From: Albugo candida | Lineage: Eukaryota; Oomycota; Peronosporomycetes; Albuginales | Reading direction: 5' to 3' | Length of the DNA: 64,000 nucleotides | Assembly: GCA_040437565.1 (NCBI GenBank) | Contig: JBDOQK010000065.1 | Location: 123,000-186,999, forward strand | Shown: piece by piece, positions 1 through 10,701 of the stretch | Layout of the letters: the number at the start of each line of letters is the position of its first letter | Numbering within the stretch: the first letter of the stretch is position 1 | The notes under the pieces: generated by a model | Database searches by the model: none | Seen by the model: the letters and a program-made list of their open reading frames with translations, nothing else | What the model was told of the DNA's origin: nothing | Translations under genes and position numbers: made by a program

Positions 1-2
1 CC

Positions 3-1553
3 GTGAAAGCACTGAAAACACTGATTGCCAATTCAAAGAATAAAATCGTCGACTACAGCGAACACACTCCCGTACCGAATCAGACATTTCAGATTCCAGT
101 CGCCAATGTTGTCATATGCGATTGGCGCAAATGCGATACATTCACCGATTTGGACGCACTCGATAAGTTTTACGCATCCTCGAGCTTGCCACAAAACTTT
201 ACTTTCGATGTAGCCACATTCACTTCCAACGATATTCACATTGCGGACGAAGGCAGATACACCGCATTTATTCATGTGGTTGTGCAGGTGTCCCTGACGA
301 CGCGTGCTGATTTTGTCACGTTCTTCCCCATACAAATCGGCGACAGCCTGGGCAAACCACCTACTAATTTGCTCACAGATGGAATATCTACGTATTGTTG
401 GGTTCTTCCAGGGACATCACCGTTTGATACCAAAACCAGAGCAGAGGCAGATGTACGGATTAATAGTTTTTGTCCTGGTGCTATGCGGTTGGATGTTTCC
501 AAGTCGAATGTGCTGGTCGGAGAATACGTGACTTTGCAGTGGTCACTTCAGATCGATGGGGGTAGTATGTATTCAGATTCACTGATTGCGGATGTGTCTA
601 CATCCAATGCTATAAGAAACCCAAAATCGGGGATCTATTCAGTCATTCCAATTTCACTTCTTAGTGCTTGCAAGGAAGACGGCGATACAAAGTGTTCGTC
701 GTATCCAGGCGGTGATCCCGAAACGTTCAACATCAAAGAATGTTTGGATCATAATCTTACTAGTGGAACAGCGCTGTATAAATTCAAATATGCATTTGAC
801 GAAGGTGGCGATTATATCCTGGCAGCTCGTGTGGTGATGCAAACGTTGGATGGGGACCAAGTGAATATGGCCGTGTACAATTCCATCACTGTGACCGCCT
901 CGGTCAAGCAAAATCGTGTATATATATTGTATTACAGTCTTGCCGCAGGACTTTTATTGCTCTTGGTGATTGCAGTTTTTCTTTTGTGGTGGAAAAAAAG
1001 GCGATCTCGCGACAACTTGCAAGGGATTCCAATTCGTAAACCGTTTCCAACTGCTTACTTTGACCCTCCTCATAGTCATCCTCGACGAAGCTTACGATAT
1101 TTTGGATTTAGAGACTCAACGCCGACGTCCCATTCATACTTTCATGGAACTCCAAAGTTTGGAAGAACAAATCTCGAGTCGACCTTCCAGGACGAGTATT
1201 ACCCGGAATCTCATTCCGATCTGAACACCCACACAATATCGAAATTTCGCGACGTTTCTTCCTCTGAGCATTCAGACCACATCTTGACTAGTTCAAATGC
1301 AATCAGACCATCGTCATCTGAAGATCTCCACGCTTCGGATTGGGGTTTATCGCTTCAATCAGATTCAGCTGAGGAATTTTTCTCGGACTCGACCAGCTTG
1401 TCAGACAATGCACCAAATTCGATAGGCATTACCATGAAAACAGACAAGATTAACTCTCATATGCCAATTCTCGAGATACCAGCCGCTGTTGGTGCAGAGC
1501 GTGTGGCGCACAGAAATCGAAATAGTTCCAGTTGGTCGATATCTCCAAAATGA
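3..1553 (+). CDS. Type I membrane protein, 5' end missing
   Basis: The frame is open to the left window edge, so the true start lies outside; about 516 residues are visible. The N-terminal ~300 residues look extracellular, with several Cys and possible N-glycosylation sites (NFT, NLT). One hydrophobic segment follows (about residues 305-330, YYSLAAGLLLLLVIAVFLLWW), then a basic stop-transfer KKRR and a ~185-residue Ser-rich cytoplasmic tail. I do not recognise a family. A single-pass surface or endomembrane protein is the safe reading. Its last 107 codons reappear at 2057-2377 because of a contig overlap, not a second gene. Confidence 0.7.
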   Translation: MKALKTLIANSKNKIVDYSEHTPVPNQTFQIPVANVVICDWRKCDTFTDLDALDKFYASSSLPQNFTFDVATFTSNDIHIADEGRYTAFIHVVVQVSLTTRADFVTFFPIQIGDSLGKPPTNLLTDGISTYCWVLPGTSPFDTKTRAEADVRINSFCPGAMRLDVSKSNVLVGEYVTLQWSLQIDGGSMYSDSLIADVSTSNAIRNPKSGIYSVIPISLLSACKEDGDTKCSSYPGGDPETFNIKECLDHNLTSGTALYKFKYAFDEGGDYILAARVVMQTLDGDQVNMAVYNSITVTASVKQNRVYILYYSLAAGLLLLLVIAVFLLWWKKRRSRDNLQGIPIRKPFPTAYFDPPHSHPRRSLRYFGFRDSTPTSHSYFHGTPKFGRTNLESTFQDEYYPESHSDLNTHTISKFRDVSSSEHSDHILTSSNAIRPSSSEDLHASDWGLSLQSDSAEEFFSDSTSLSDNAPNSIGITMKTDKINSHMPILEIPAAVGAERVAHRNRNSSSWSISPK

Positions 1554-1956
1554 TAAATTCATGTTGTGTAGCGTCCCAATATTTAAACACGAGCAAGCAG
1601 AAGTTAACGAATGCGATTGAAGTGCAAGCAAAATACTGTCGGCGTCAGCGTTGCGATCTGATACGAGTTTCTTGCCCCTTTGCCCAAATGTGTACTAAGG
1701 AGAGTATCAGTCAAGAATAAAGTAGAACCCGCCGAATATCGAGTGTGAAGCAGGATGATGAAATTTGCGCTTGCCGAGTGGTACCCTGACGTTATTATAC
1801 TAAACTCCTCCAACAGGAAGCTGTTAAGGTCCAAAGTAAATCTATAAACTATACTGGATTTGTCATACTGCATCCTATACGCTGCTCATTCACATCTTTC
1901 TGACAGGTTTTGTGTGATGTCACTTCGTCAAACAGTCTGTACAATAAGCTATGAAC

Positions 1957-2056
1957 NNNNNNNNNNNNNNNNNNNNNNNNNNNNNNNNNNNNNNNNNNNN
2001 NNNNNNNNNNNNNNNNNNNNNNNNNNNNNNNNNNNNNNNNNNNNNNNNNNNNNNNN
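1957..2056. other. Assembly gap 1 (100 N), overlapping flanks
   Basis: 1233-1956 before the gap is repeated at 2057-2780 after it (724 bp, no difference seen). The block holds the 3' end of the membrane-protein gene and its downstream flank. The region to the next start at 2841 is otherwise non-coding. Confidence 0.95.
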
Positions 2057-2840
2057 ACAATATCGAAATTTCGCGACGTTTCTTCCTCTGAGCATTCAGA
2101 CCACATCTTGACTAGTTCAAATGCAATCAGACCATCGTCATCTGAAGATCTCCACGCTTCGGATTGGGGTTTATCGCTTCAATCAGATTCAGCTGAGGAA
2201 TTTTTCTCGGACTCGACCAGCTTGTCAGACAATGCACCAAATTCGATAGGCATTACCATGAAAACAGACAAGATTAACTCTCATATGCCAATTCTCGAGA
2301 TACCAGCCGCTGTTGGTGCAGAGCGTGTGGCGCACAGAAATCGAAATAGTTCCAGTTGGTCGATATCTCCAAAATGATAAATTCATGTTGTGTAGCGTCC
2401 CAATATTTAAACACGAGCAAGCAGAAGTTAACGAATGCGATTGAAGTGCAAGCAAAATACTGTCGGCGTCAGCGTTGCGATCTGATACGAGTTTCTTGCC
2501 CCTTTGCCCAAATGTGTACTAAGGAGAGTATCAGTCAAGAATAAAGTAGAACCCGCCGAATATCGAGTGTGAAGCAGGATGATGAAATTTGCGCTTGCCG
2601 AGTGGTACCCTGACGTTATTATACTAAACTCCTCCAACAGGAAGCTGTTAAGGTCCAAAGTAAATCTATAAACTATACTGGATTTGTCATACTGCATCCT
2701 ATACGCTGCTCATTCACATCTTTCTGACAGGTTTTGTGTGATGTCACTTCGTCAAACAGTCTGTACAATAAGCTATGAACCAAGCAATTAGTTCCGAAAA
2801 ACAGCGCCATTTTGACTGAAAATGTTAGTAAGAAACTCTA

Positions 2841-4514
2841 TTGGATTTATTGCCCAATCGGTTTATCAATTGCATTCGAGAAAACAATCCAATGTTTATT
2901 TGGCTTGTCTACGCGTTTGTCGCGCTTCTTCTCCTCGGCTCGAGTGCGTCTGTGGTGTATTACCTCCAACCAGGCCATAAAAGCAATTCCGCATCCAACA
3001 TCACTTTCCCATTAGTCTCTTCTTCTCTATTCTCATCCTATTGTATCAGCGCTTCTTCCGTTGCATCGATTGCATTATCTCTTCTCACACTTTTTTTGGT
3101 CCCTATCGATGTGTATTTACTTCAACACAGTCGTAATGAGAATATCCAAATGACGGAAGAGATTCTTACTCAATTTTATCGAATTAGTTTGATGATTCTC
3201 ATTGTCTATTTGTCGATTATCGCTCCTTTGGCGTATAATTACGCAAAGCAGCGGGAATTGGCGCATGTGACTCTCAATTTCGATACCAAAGAGCATCTCA
3301 AAGTGGCCATTAAAAGGACACTATGCATGTTGATTGGGATCGGACTACTTTTATCGATTTTTACGGTTCTTTTGCTATGTGGAAGACCGAAAAGCGAGTC
3401 ACAAGTCGAATGGATCAAACCACTTTTGAAAATCTCATACGACTTTAACACATTTGTTCAAATTCTGGTGGGAACATTGATTGTATGCGGTTTGTATATA
3501 TGGATTTTCGTATGCGCTCAGGGTCTGGCGTTTGTGCCTTTAGCGGGTCTCTTGATGGAAGGTAATAGTGATGAACAAATGACAAGCGATGGAAGTACAT
3601 TTCAAGAGCTGCTTCGAGAAAACGATATGGAAAGAGAAGCGATCGAACAAACCCAAATAGCTCTTCATGCACGCTACATAAAGCAGCCAGGGCAGCTTGA
3701 GCCGGATCCAGTGCTCATGAGTGTTGCCGATCAAGAACGTATCCACCGGATCAAATCTCGTAAGGAGCAACTGAGAGAGCGTCAACACGTGCTGGAAGAT
3801 AATATGAAGAGAGCTTTGCGATCACAACGACGATGGAAATGCTGGCGCATCCCACTCGGTCTCCTTTGTCTCTGTTTGAGTATATCTATCATCATCTCGG
3901 CACTCACTACCAACTTTGAAAAGCTTCTCCGCTCCGATTTTCGTCAGGGATTTGTGATGGATGGACCCAGCCATCTCACAGTAGTTGACACACTCCTCGT
4001 AGCGAGTTCACAATTCTTTCCGATGGATTACATTTTGTTTGGGATTTTATTCTATTACATATTCATTGTCTCATTTCGAGTACTCATGCGGGGTCAAGTA
4101 CGCTTACTATGCCTACAGTTTGGACGGGTGAAGCCAAGACTCACAGCAGCTTCCACCATAACAATTGCGTCTTTTGTGATTGTTTACGTGGCGCTCATAG
4201 GACTATTCAGTCTACTCACTCTCGCTCCTCAGTACTCAAGCTTTGGCCACCAAACGTACGTGAATGCACAAACGAATCAAACCCGTATGTGCACATTGAA
4301 GGAAGCTGTGGTTGGACCACATTGCCGAGTGACTCGTGTGGCTGAACTCTATAACTCTATAGTAGTTAGCATGCCCACATTTGGTCTGCTTATGTTCCTG
4401 GGTCAATGGTTGTTTGCACTCAGCTATATTCCATGGAGTTTCTTCGCGTACTCATTGGCAAAGCCGCTCAAGGATCCGGATCCAAAGATGGAAAATCTGT
4501 TGAGCAACTACTAA
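2841..4514 (+). CDS. LMBD1-like multi-pass membrane protein (LMBR1 family)
   Basis: The 557 residues contain about nine hydrophobic segments, starting with an N-terminal one around residues 17-40. The second segment ends in LLTLFLVPIDVYLL, typical of LMBD1 proteins. A central hydrophilic, charged loop (about residues 235-335) is followed by further membrane segments, one with FFPMDYILFGILF. Length and topology fit the LMBRD1 branch (~540 residues), whose animal members act at lysosomes in cobalamin export. By family the product should sit in an endolysosomal membrane; cobalamin transport here is inference. It converges with the DnaJ gene about 150 bp downstream. No intron is needed. Confidence 0.7.
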   Translation: MDLLPNRFINCIRENNPMFIWLVYAFVALLLLGSSASVVYYLQPGHKSNSASNITFPLVSSSLFSSYCISASSVASIALSLLTLFLVPIDVYLLQHSRNENIQMTEEILTQFYRISLMILIVYLSIIAPLAYNYAKQRELAHVTLNFDTKEHLKVAIKRTLCMLIGIGLLLSIFTVLLLCGRPKSESQVEWIKPLLKISYDFNTFVQILVGTLIVCGLYIWIFVCAQGLAFVPLAGLLMEGNSDEQMTSDGSTFQELLRENDMEREAIEQTQIALHARYIKQPGQLEPDPVLMSVADQERIHRIKSRKEQLRERQHVLEDNMKRALRSQRRWKCWRIPLGLLCLCLSISIIISALTTNFEKLLRSDFRQGFVMDGPSHLTVVDTLLVASSQFFPMDYILFGILFYYIFIVSFRVLMRGQVRLLCLQFGRVKPRLTAASTITIASFVIVYVALIGLFSLLTLAPQYSSFGHQTYVNAQTNQTRMCTLKEAVVGPHCRVTRVAELYNSIVVSMPTFGLLMFLGQWLFALSYIPWSFFAYSLAKPLKDPDPKMENLLSNY

Positions 4515-4665
4515 GATGGATGTAGCTCCTGCGGGATCAAGATCACGTGCAAAGTGAACAACAAGCCTCGTCATATTTTACGACTCTTTCGACGGCCAAA
4601 TTCAATAGCTATACTGTTTGGATTTTACGCACAACAAATTCCGATAAATGGCTGCCGTGGACGCT

Positions 4666-6123
4666 TCATTTTTTCAGACGAGAAGATAATCCATAAAATA
4701 CACTTCGAGCTCCGGTAGCATTCGTGTCGACATCTAACGTAATGCTTCGACGACGATGAAAGAAATGATGAGAATGATCCAAGTTGTCAGTCCGAGTTAT
4801 TGGATTATCATTTGCTACACAAGCGCTTAGAAAGTCGTCGTATGCCTGTTCTCGCTTCTNNNNNNNNNNNNNNNNNNNNNNNNNNNNNNNNNNNNNNNNN
4901 NNNNNNNNNNNNNNNNNNNNNNNNNNNNNNNNNNNNNNNNNNNNNNNNNNNNNNNNNNNGGTAGCATTCGTGTCGACATCTAACGTAATGCTTCGACGAC
5001 GATGAAAGAAATGATGAGAATGATCCAAGTTGTCAGTCCGAGTTATTGGATTATCATTTGCTACACAAGCGCTTAGAAAGTCGTCGTATGCCTGTTCTCG
5101 CTTCTTTAAAAGCGTTGTTGTGTTCACCTTTTTCTCTTCTGCCTGCGCCTGCACGCGTTCGTATGCTTTTTTCGCTAACGTGTATTCCTTTTCAAGTGTG
5201 TTGAGTTCTTCCTTGATACGAAGGAGATTGAGCTCAGTCTCGATGATTTCGTCCAAGGCACTTGATGAAGTATTCATGTGTAAGCACTTTACGGAATACT
5301 TGACAGCAGACAGCCAATTGTCACCATAGACACAGAACAAGTGACTGCCTCTTTCTAGAGCAGCAGTTTGCCGTACTTCGTACGTCGAGAGCTTTGTAAA
5401 CAATTCGGGTAGCTCCGATCTAGAATTCGTCAAGTGTTGTGATGGCCACGTTTCCGTCAAATCCATAAACTCAACTTGACTCGTGAAGTACATATCGGCT
5501 GCCGTACATTTAGACTTGACTACTGATTCTTCAACCATGCGTACACCACCAGAAGAGTCGAATAAAACGAGTTTGAACTTGCTTTTCACCAAAGATCGAC
5601 ATACCAAAACTAGCGATTCTCCAGCTTTATCGACCCGAATGCGGTAGAAATGGGCGTCTTGTTTGTCCACCTTTGAATTTTTTTCTATGCCAATAGCAAG
5701 TTCAACCACATTCGATTTGGAGGTACAAGTGCTCCGTGGGTCGCATAGATCACGAGCTGCGGAAAGCACACTTTGTGAGATTTGCGTTGGAATCGAAAGA
5801 CCGATCTTAGAGAACAATGCGCCTACAACACGTCCTATTCCGCCCATAGATTCCACATCGACACTCTCATATTCCACCATTTTCCCTGATTCAGCGCTCA
5901 GATCGTACTGCCGGCGTTTGTTTGGATCACCTAGTACTCCATATGCAGTTGCAACGCGTTTGAACTGCTCTGCTGCTTCTTCTGAGCCTCCATTACGGTC
6001 CGGATGGTACTTGAGAGCGGCTTTACGATATGCGGTCTTGATATCGAGCTCACTCGCCGCTTTCTCCACACCCAAAACCTTATAAAAGTCCAAGGAATAA
6101 GCATCAGACTTGGTCTCCGACAT
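4666..6123 (-). CDS. DnaJ (J-domain) protein of the ARG1/ARL type
   Basis: The J-domain occupies about residues 11-78, with the HPD tripeptide at residues 40-42 needed to stimulate Hsp70 ATPase. It is followed by a region with [20 protein letters not shown], characteristic of plant ARG1-type J proteins, and a coiled-coil-like stretch rich in E/K near the C-terminus. A contig overlap (146 bp + 100 N = 246 bp, a multiple of three) keeps the frame open through the gap, so the raw 485-residue product carries an artificial internal repeat. The true length is about 403. It starts 56 bp from the divergent ankyrin gene. Family assignment is good; the client is unknown. Confidence 0.8.
   Translation of the reverse strand: MSETKSDAYSLDFYKVLGVEKAASELDIKTAYRKAALKYHPDRNGGSEEAAEQFKRVATAYGVLGDPNKRRQYDLSAESGKMVEYESVDVESMGGIGRVVGALFSKIGLSIPTQISQSVLSAARDLCDPRSTCTSKSNVVELAIGIEKNSKVDKQDAHFYRIRVDKAGESLVLVCRSLVKSKFKLVLFDSSGGVRMVEESVVKSKCTAADMYFTSQVEFMDLTETWPSQHLTNSRSELPELFTKLSTYEVRQTAALERGSHLFCVYGDNWLSAVKYSVKCLHMNTSSSALDEIIETELNLLRIKEELNTLEKEYTLAKKAYERVQAQAEEKKVNTTTLLKKREQAYDDFLSACVANDNPITRTDNLDHSHHFFHRRRSITLDVDTNATXXXXXXXXXXXXXXXXXXXXXXXXXXXXXXXXXXKREQAYDDFLSACVANDNPITRTDNLDHSHHFFHRRRSITLDVDTNATGARSVFYGLSSRLKK
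4860..4959. other. Assembly gap 2 (100 N), overlapping flanks
   Basis: 4714-4859 is repeated at 4960-5105 (146 bp) inside the DnaJ gene. Confidence 0.95.
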
Positions 6124-6179
6124 GTGAATGTTCTCGCTTGTATTCTGGTACTCACGGTACTAGTCTTGTATCACAGAAA

Positions 6180-7543
6180 ATGGCAAATGACATTTCTTCC
6201 AATTTTCGCACTTTTGCGAGGAAGAAGCTGCAAGAAGCAAAGGAGAAAACAGCTTCACTTGTAAATGTAACAGCTTCCAAGGCGTCCACACTCAAAGCTG
6301 TCNNNNNNNNNNNNNNNNNNNNNNNNNNNNNNNNNNNNNNNNNNNNNNNNNNNNNNNNNNNNNNNNNNNNNNNNNNNNNNNNNNNNNNNNNNNNNNNNNN
6401 NNTTGGATATCAGTGTGCAGACAGATGTGACGCGCAGACAGACCGCGTTCATCTATCCGATACTTAAGAAATTGATAGAAACTTTTGAGAAATCCGGCTC
6501 CGGTACCTTATCGAGTTGACTCTCAATTAAGTACTAATGCTTTTGTATCAGAATACATTAGCGAATGGAGTCGGCTGAATGAGTATCGGAGCAAATTGGA
6601 GCCTTTTTTGGAAAAAATTAAATCTTCAGCCACGCAATCGTTCCATGCGCCATCCCCAGCGACTGAAGTACTGAAACTCGGCATTCAAACGTCAAGTAAC
6701 TCGCCACAGAGTGAAAATGCAGCGGCGGAGAGTCCCCAGGCCGACGACAAGACATCCGATACGAATAAACCGAGCGGCTCAGTCAATGCGTCTTTGAGCA
6801 GCACAGCAGGAAACCCACAGAACGCCCGAAATACTACTTCTGTTCTGACGTATCAGCCAAAAGCATTCCTCCAAAAAGAAGTTCCAAGTGGAAATAAGGA
6901 ACAAAATCGGCAGTATTTCCCCCACAGCGATGAAGATAATGACGAGGATGACGGCGAGCCAATAGAAGATTCAGTGATAACCAACGTATCGCAATCGGCG
7001 CTTTCAGCTTCCTTGGACCAAAAATTTCGAAGTCATGGACATTTAATGTCATATGAGGAGCGAAATCGGTGCCAATTGTGTCGTCGGATGAACGCCAAGC
7101 GATGCATGCGATGTGGATACTGCACGAAATGCTCCCAACGCGAATTGTGTCCGAATGCGAGCATGTCTGAGATCTCCCAACCGTCCGAAAACTTGTCAGT
7201 CAAAGATCGAAATCAGCAGGTTCTCGGATCTGCGATGGATCAAGCGATATATCGGGCATTCAAGCAGGAAGATTTCCATTCGGTATTCAGTCTCATTCAG
7301 AATGACATGGATGTGAACTTCCAGCGAATGGAATCGGACCATTCCACAGCGCTGATGGCTGGCGCTCATCATGGACGTGAGGATGCTGTGCGGAAATTGC
7401 TATCTCTTGGAGCCAATCCTTGTTTGACGGATAAAAACGGACACGAGGCATGGGTCTTTGCGGATCGAAAAGGATACAAGTCGCTCACTGCGCTGCTCAA
7501 AGATGAAGCGGCCGAATGGAAGCGGAAACAGCGTCAGAGTTAA
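6180..7543 (+). CDS. Ankyrin-repeat protein with Cys-rich motif, two exons, internal gap
   Basis: I start it at the ATG at 6180. The reading runs into a true gap (6303-6402), resumes after it, and crosses an intron at 6503-6551 (GT...AG, TACTAAT near the 3' end); splicing restores the frame into 6552-7543. The N-terminal part is Lys/Ala-rich and helical; the middle is low-complexity and acidic. About 20 residues after an acidic run comes a CxxC cluster (CQLCRRMNAKRCMRCGYC) that could bind zinc. The last ~100 residues form ankyrin repeats (HSTALMAGAHHGREDAVRKL). It is a likely protein-interaction scaffold; function unknown. It is convergent with TOP1, about 100 bp apart. Confidence 0.7.
6303..6402. 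other. Assembly gap 3 (100 N), no flank overlap
   Basis: This gap lies inside the ankyrin gene. Unlike its neighbours, its two flanks share no visible repeat, so sequence is probably missing here. Confidence 0.9.
6503..6551 (+). other. Intron of the ankyrin-repeat gene
   Basis: 49 bp, GTACCT...TATCAG, with TACTAAT 12 nt before the acceptor. Removal joins two frames that are otherwise separated by a stop; the junction codon is GAA. Confidence 0.85.
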
Positions 7544-7641
7544 ATGCGGCGATCCCCGCTGGAGTATGTGCCCACGTTCTAACATTCACGCCTTAGCTGT
7601 CTCTATTCCACAAATGCAAGACACAATGATCTTTTTCCTGT

Positions 7642-10476
7642 TCAGAATTTCCAGTCTGGAGTAGCATCCATGGCCCAGACAAATTTTTCCCGCAAAGTCT
7701 TTGCAAAAACAGCGGATATTGGCACCTCATTCTACAGAGAAAGGCACATGCATTCGATGTATCAACAATAGGACGTAGTCTTTGACAGTAAGACGTACCC
7801 GTTTGCACCATGCAACTGTGATACGAGGATCCATATAATTGATCTTGGAAGTTCCTAGCGCGACTTGCTTGTTGTCTGATTTGTCTTGCAGTCGAATTGC
7901 TAGCGTATTGACCTTCTTTTTCCACGCATCACTTCGTTTCTTCACTTGTTCTAAAGACGGTGTTTTTGGAAACAAGTGACTTTGTGCTTTCTTGGCAAGC
8001 AAATCCTTCAGATCCTTTTGATCTCCTTTCTCTTTCTCATCTCCGTTTTCGTTGGCTACGTTTTGCTTTAATTGAATGGATTTGGACTTTCCACTTTGGA
8101 TAAACGTTTGCATCTTTTTCAAATCTTGCAATTGCTCTTTCAGCTGGTCTAATTGGGCAGTCATCTTTTCGAGTGTGTTGTCAAAAGACTTTGGAACCGT
8201 GCGCTGATGATTACACAGAATGGCGACTTCGCGATTGGCGTCATTGTACGCCACCACTTTAACGTTGGTGTCCAATTTTCCGTCAGGATCCAAAGCGTAA
8301 GGCAGCTCCTTCTCCAGTGTTACAGAAGCGTTGAATGTACGAAACACCTTGGCAGTCAAACCGGGCATCAATGAGCTCAAATGCTTGTTCAAGTCTGAAG
8401 TTGCCAGCTCGTCAAACACTTGATCCATTTTGCTTTTTTTGTGGCAAAACATCTTCAAATTCGAGTACACTTGTTTTCCAACTTGACCGTATTGAGCCAA
8501 TGTGACTGTGTTGTTGTACGGCATGGAATCTTTACCGAGAAACGCGAGCGTCAATTCACAGTTTTCATCATTGAAGGACATGTGCTCCACACGAAGACTA
8601 CAGCACCCAACAGTATCGGCCTCGTCTTCTCCTTTTTCGTTACCCACACGAAGCGCCAGNNNNNNNNNNNNNNNNNNNNNNNNNNNNNNNNNNNNNNNNN
8701 NNNNNNNNNNNNNNNNNNNNNNNNNNNNNNNNNNNNNNNNNNNNNNNNNNNNNNNNNNNTGGTGTCCAATTTTCCGTCAGGATCCAAAGCGTAAGGCAGC
8801 TCCTTCTCCAGTGTTACAGAAGCGTTGAATGTACGAAACACCTTGGCAGTCAAACCGGGCATCAATGAGCTCAAATGCTTGTTCAAGTCTGAAGTTGCCA
8901 GCTCGTCAAACACTTGATCCATTTTGCTTTTTTTGTGGCAAAACATCTTCAAATTCGAGTACACTTGTTTTCCAACTTGACCGTATTGAGCCAATGTGAC
9001 TGTGTTGTTGTACGGCATGGAATCTTTACCGAGAAACGCGAGCGTCAATTCACAGTTTTCATCATTGAAGGACATGTGCTCCACACGAAGACTACAGCAC
9101 CCAACAGTATCGGCCTCGTCTTCTCCTTTTTCGTTACCCACACGAAGCGCCAGTACGTCAATCACCCACATGGCGGTCGACCGTTGTTGCGTAGAGCGAT
9201 CTTTTGCCTTGAGGCCACTAGTATAATTCTTTCGGATTCTGTCAATGTGCTTTTTCAGCTGTCGTGCTTTTTCATACTTTATCATATCCGATTTTCCCTT
9301 GAAGCTCGAACTCGCAGCCAGCCAAACATATTTGATTCCACCCATTACGTTCTCATTCCAGTATGCCAGCCATGATACTGTATCTCGATGTATAACTTCT
9401 TTCCACGCATGTCCTGGCATATTACAAACGGGCACCCGGTCCGAGATGCCAACATTCACAGTGACTTCTTCTGGTAAGACGCGTTCCTTAAGAGTTCCAG
9501 TCTTTGGGTGCTCACCCCGTCCTCGAAACAAACCAGGCGGCTCAATTCTATAATTCCCGACTTTTTCCAAGTGACCATCTACAATAGCGAATCCATTCGT
9601 AAATTGATCCAATTCTTTACGTTCTTTTTCCAGCTGTTTCTCCTCTTTCGTCCTATTTTTCTTCTCTTCACGTGTTATGTCCAAGTGCTGCCGAATCAGT
9701 GAGAAATCACAGAGATCGAAATCTTTGATAATGTGATTTTTTCCGAGCAGCTTTTGTAAGTCTTGAAAGAAATTCTGGTTGAATATTTTACGTGTTTTCG
9801 GATTGCCCAGCTGCGGACCATCGGGAGGTATCGCAGCATAAAAGCTGACAATTTCTTCTTGAGCCGGAGTGAGCTTTAGAGGTTTCCCTTTATATAATAA
9901 GGAGACTCCATGAGGTGCATATGCTGGAGGAAAGAAAACACCATTGTGCTCTAGCGTCCGCCACTGTATCCCCTCCGGCAATTCCTCTGCTTTCCACCAG
10001 CGATACGCCTTGATGGCCATATCCAAACGCTCCGCTTTAGAATGCACTTTGAGTTTGTGGACACTCTTTCTCGTGACTTCTGTTTTGATCTGCACTTTGA
10101 CTTCTCGTTTTGGCTTTTTTGATGGGTTTGCCGAAGACGTTTCCTTTTGACAGATCTTTCGCTTTTGCACCAATTCACTTTCATCCGTTTTCGTCTTTTT
10201 CGTATTCGTTTTAGATTTCGATTTTCTCATCTGCGAAATCGGAATATCGTCGCTGTCGTCAGAGTTGTCATCGGATGACCATACTTTAGAGCTTTTGAAG
10301 CGCTCTGTAGTGGAAGTCTTTTGCTTAATTCGACTTCGTACTGTCTTGAGCTTGTTTGTCTCCGTTTTCACTACAGATTTCCCGTTTCTCTGCTGCTGTA
10401 TCTTGTTTCGTAGCTGTGAAATTGGAATCAAATCATCTTCATCAGAGCTTCCGCAATCCATTTCCGAGATCCACAA
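7642..10476 (-). CDS. TOP1: DNA topoisomerase I (type IB), two exons
   Basis: It relaxes supercoiled DNA through a transient 3'-phosphotyrosine link, in the nucleus. A charged N-terminal region (Lys/Ser/Asp, nuclear-type) precedes the core, which begins near WWKAEELPEGIQW and includes the AMWVIDVLALRVGNEK stretch. The catalytic Tyr lies in KINYMDPRITVAWCK. The final exon (7642-7731) encodes the canonical tail ending in DWKF and is joined by a 67-bp intron at 7732-7798; without splicing the protein would end in unrelated sequence. Corrected for the 494-bp gap artefact, the length is about 757 residues, as in animal enzymes. The true start may be the inner Met at residue 6. It is divergent from homoserine kinase. 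Confidence 0.93.
7732..7798 (-). other. Intron of TOP1
   Basis: 67 bp, GTACGT...CTGTAG on the minus strand. Splicing gives WCKR-NEVPIS, matching the conserved topoisomerase I C-terminus and its stop. Confidence 0.9.
8660..8759. other. Assembly gap 4 (100 N), overlapping flanks
   Basis: 8266-8659 is repeated at 8760-9153 (394 bp) inside TOP1. The net 494 bp is not a multiple of three, so the raw frame is broken here. Confidence 0.95.
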
Positions 10477-10528
10477 ATAGCGTACCGTACCTTACACGTT
10501 AAATTTATATTTCTGTTATCATTTCAAT

Positions 10529-10628
10529 NNNNNNNNNNNNNNNNNNNNNNNNNNNNNNNNNNNNNNNNNNNNNNNNNNNNNNNNNNNNNNNNNNNNNNNN
10601 NNNNNNNNNNNNNNNNNNNNNNNNNNNN
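10529..10628. other. Assembly gap 5 (100 N), overlapping flanks
   Basis: 10493-10528 is repeated at 10629-10664 with one mismatch. It lies in the shared upstream region of TOP1 and homoserine kinase, whose starts are really only about 90 bp apart. Confidence 0.9.
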
Positions 10629-10701
10629 TACACGTTAAATTTATATTTCAGTTATCATTTCAATAAAACATGTCTTTATCTGTAAATTTCGCAATTTCTC
10701 A

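Noticed and set aside
4714..5105. Internal 48-residue repeat in the DnaJ protein
   Set aside because: The repeat flanks gap 2; 146 + 100 bp happens to be divisible by three, so the frame survives by chance.
5663..6085. 140-codon plus reading inside the DnaJ gene
   Set aside because: Antisense shadow of a confidently identified gene, with no motif of its own.
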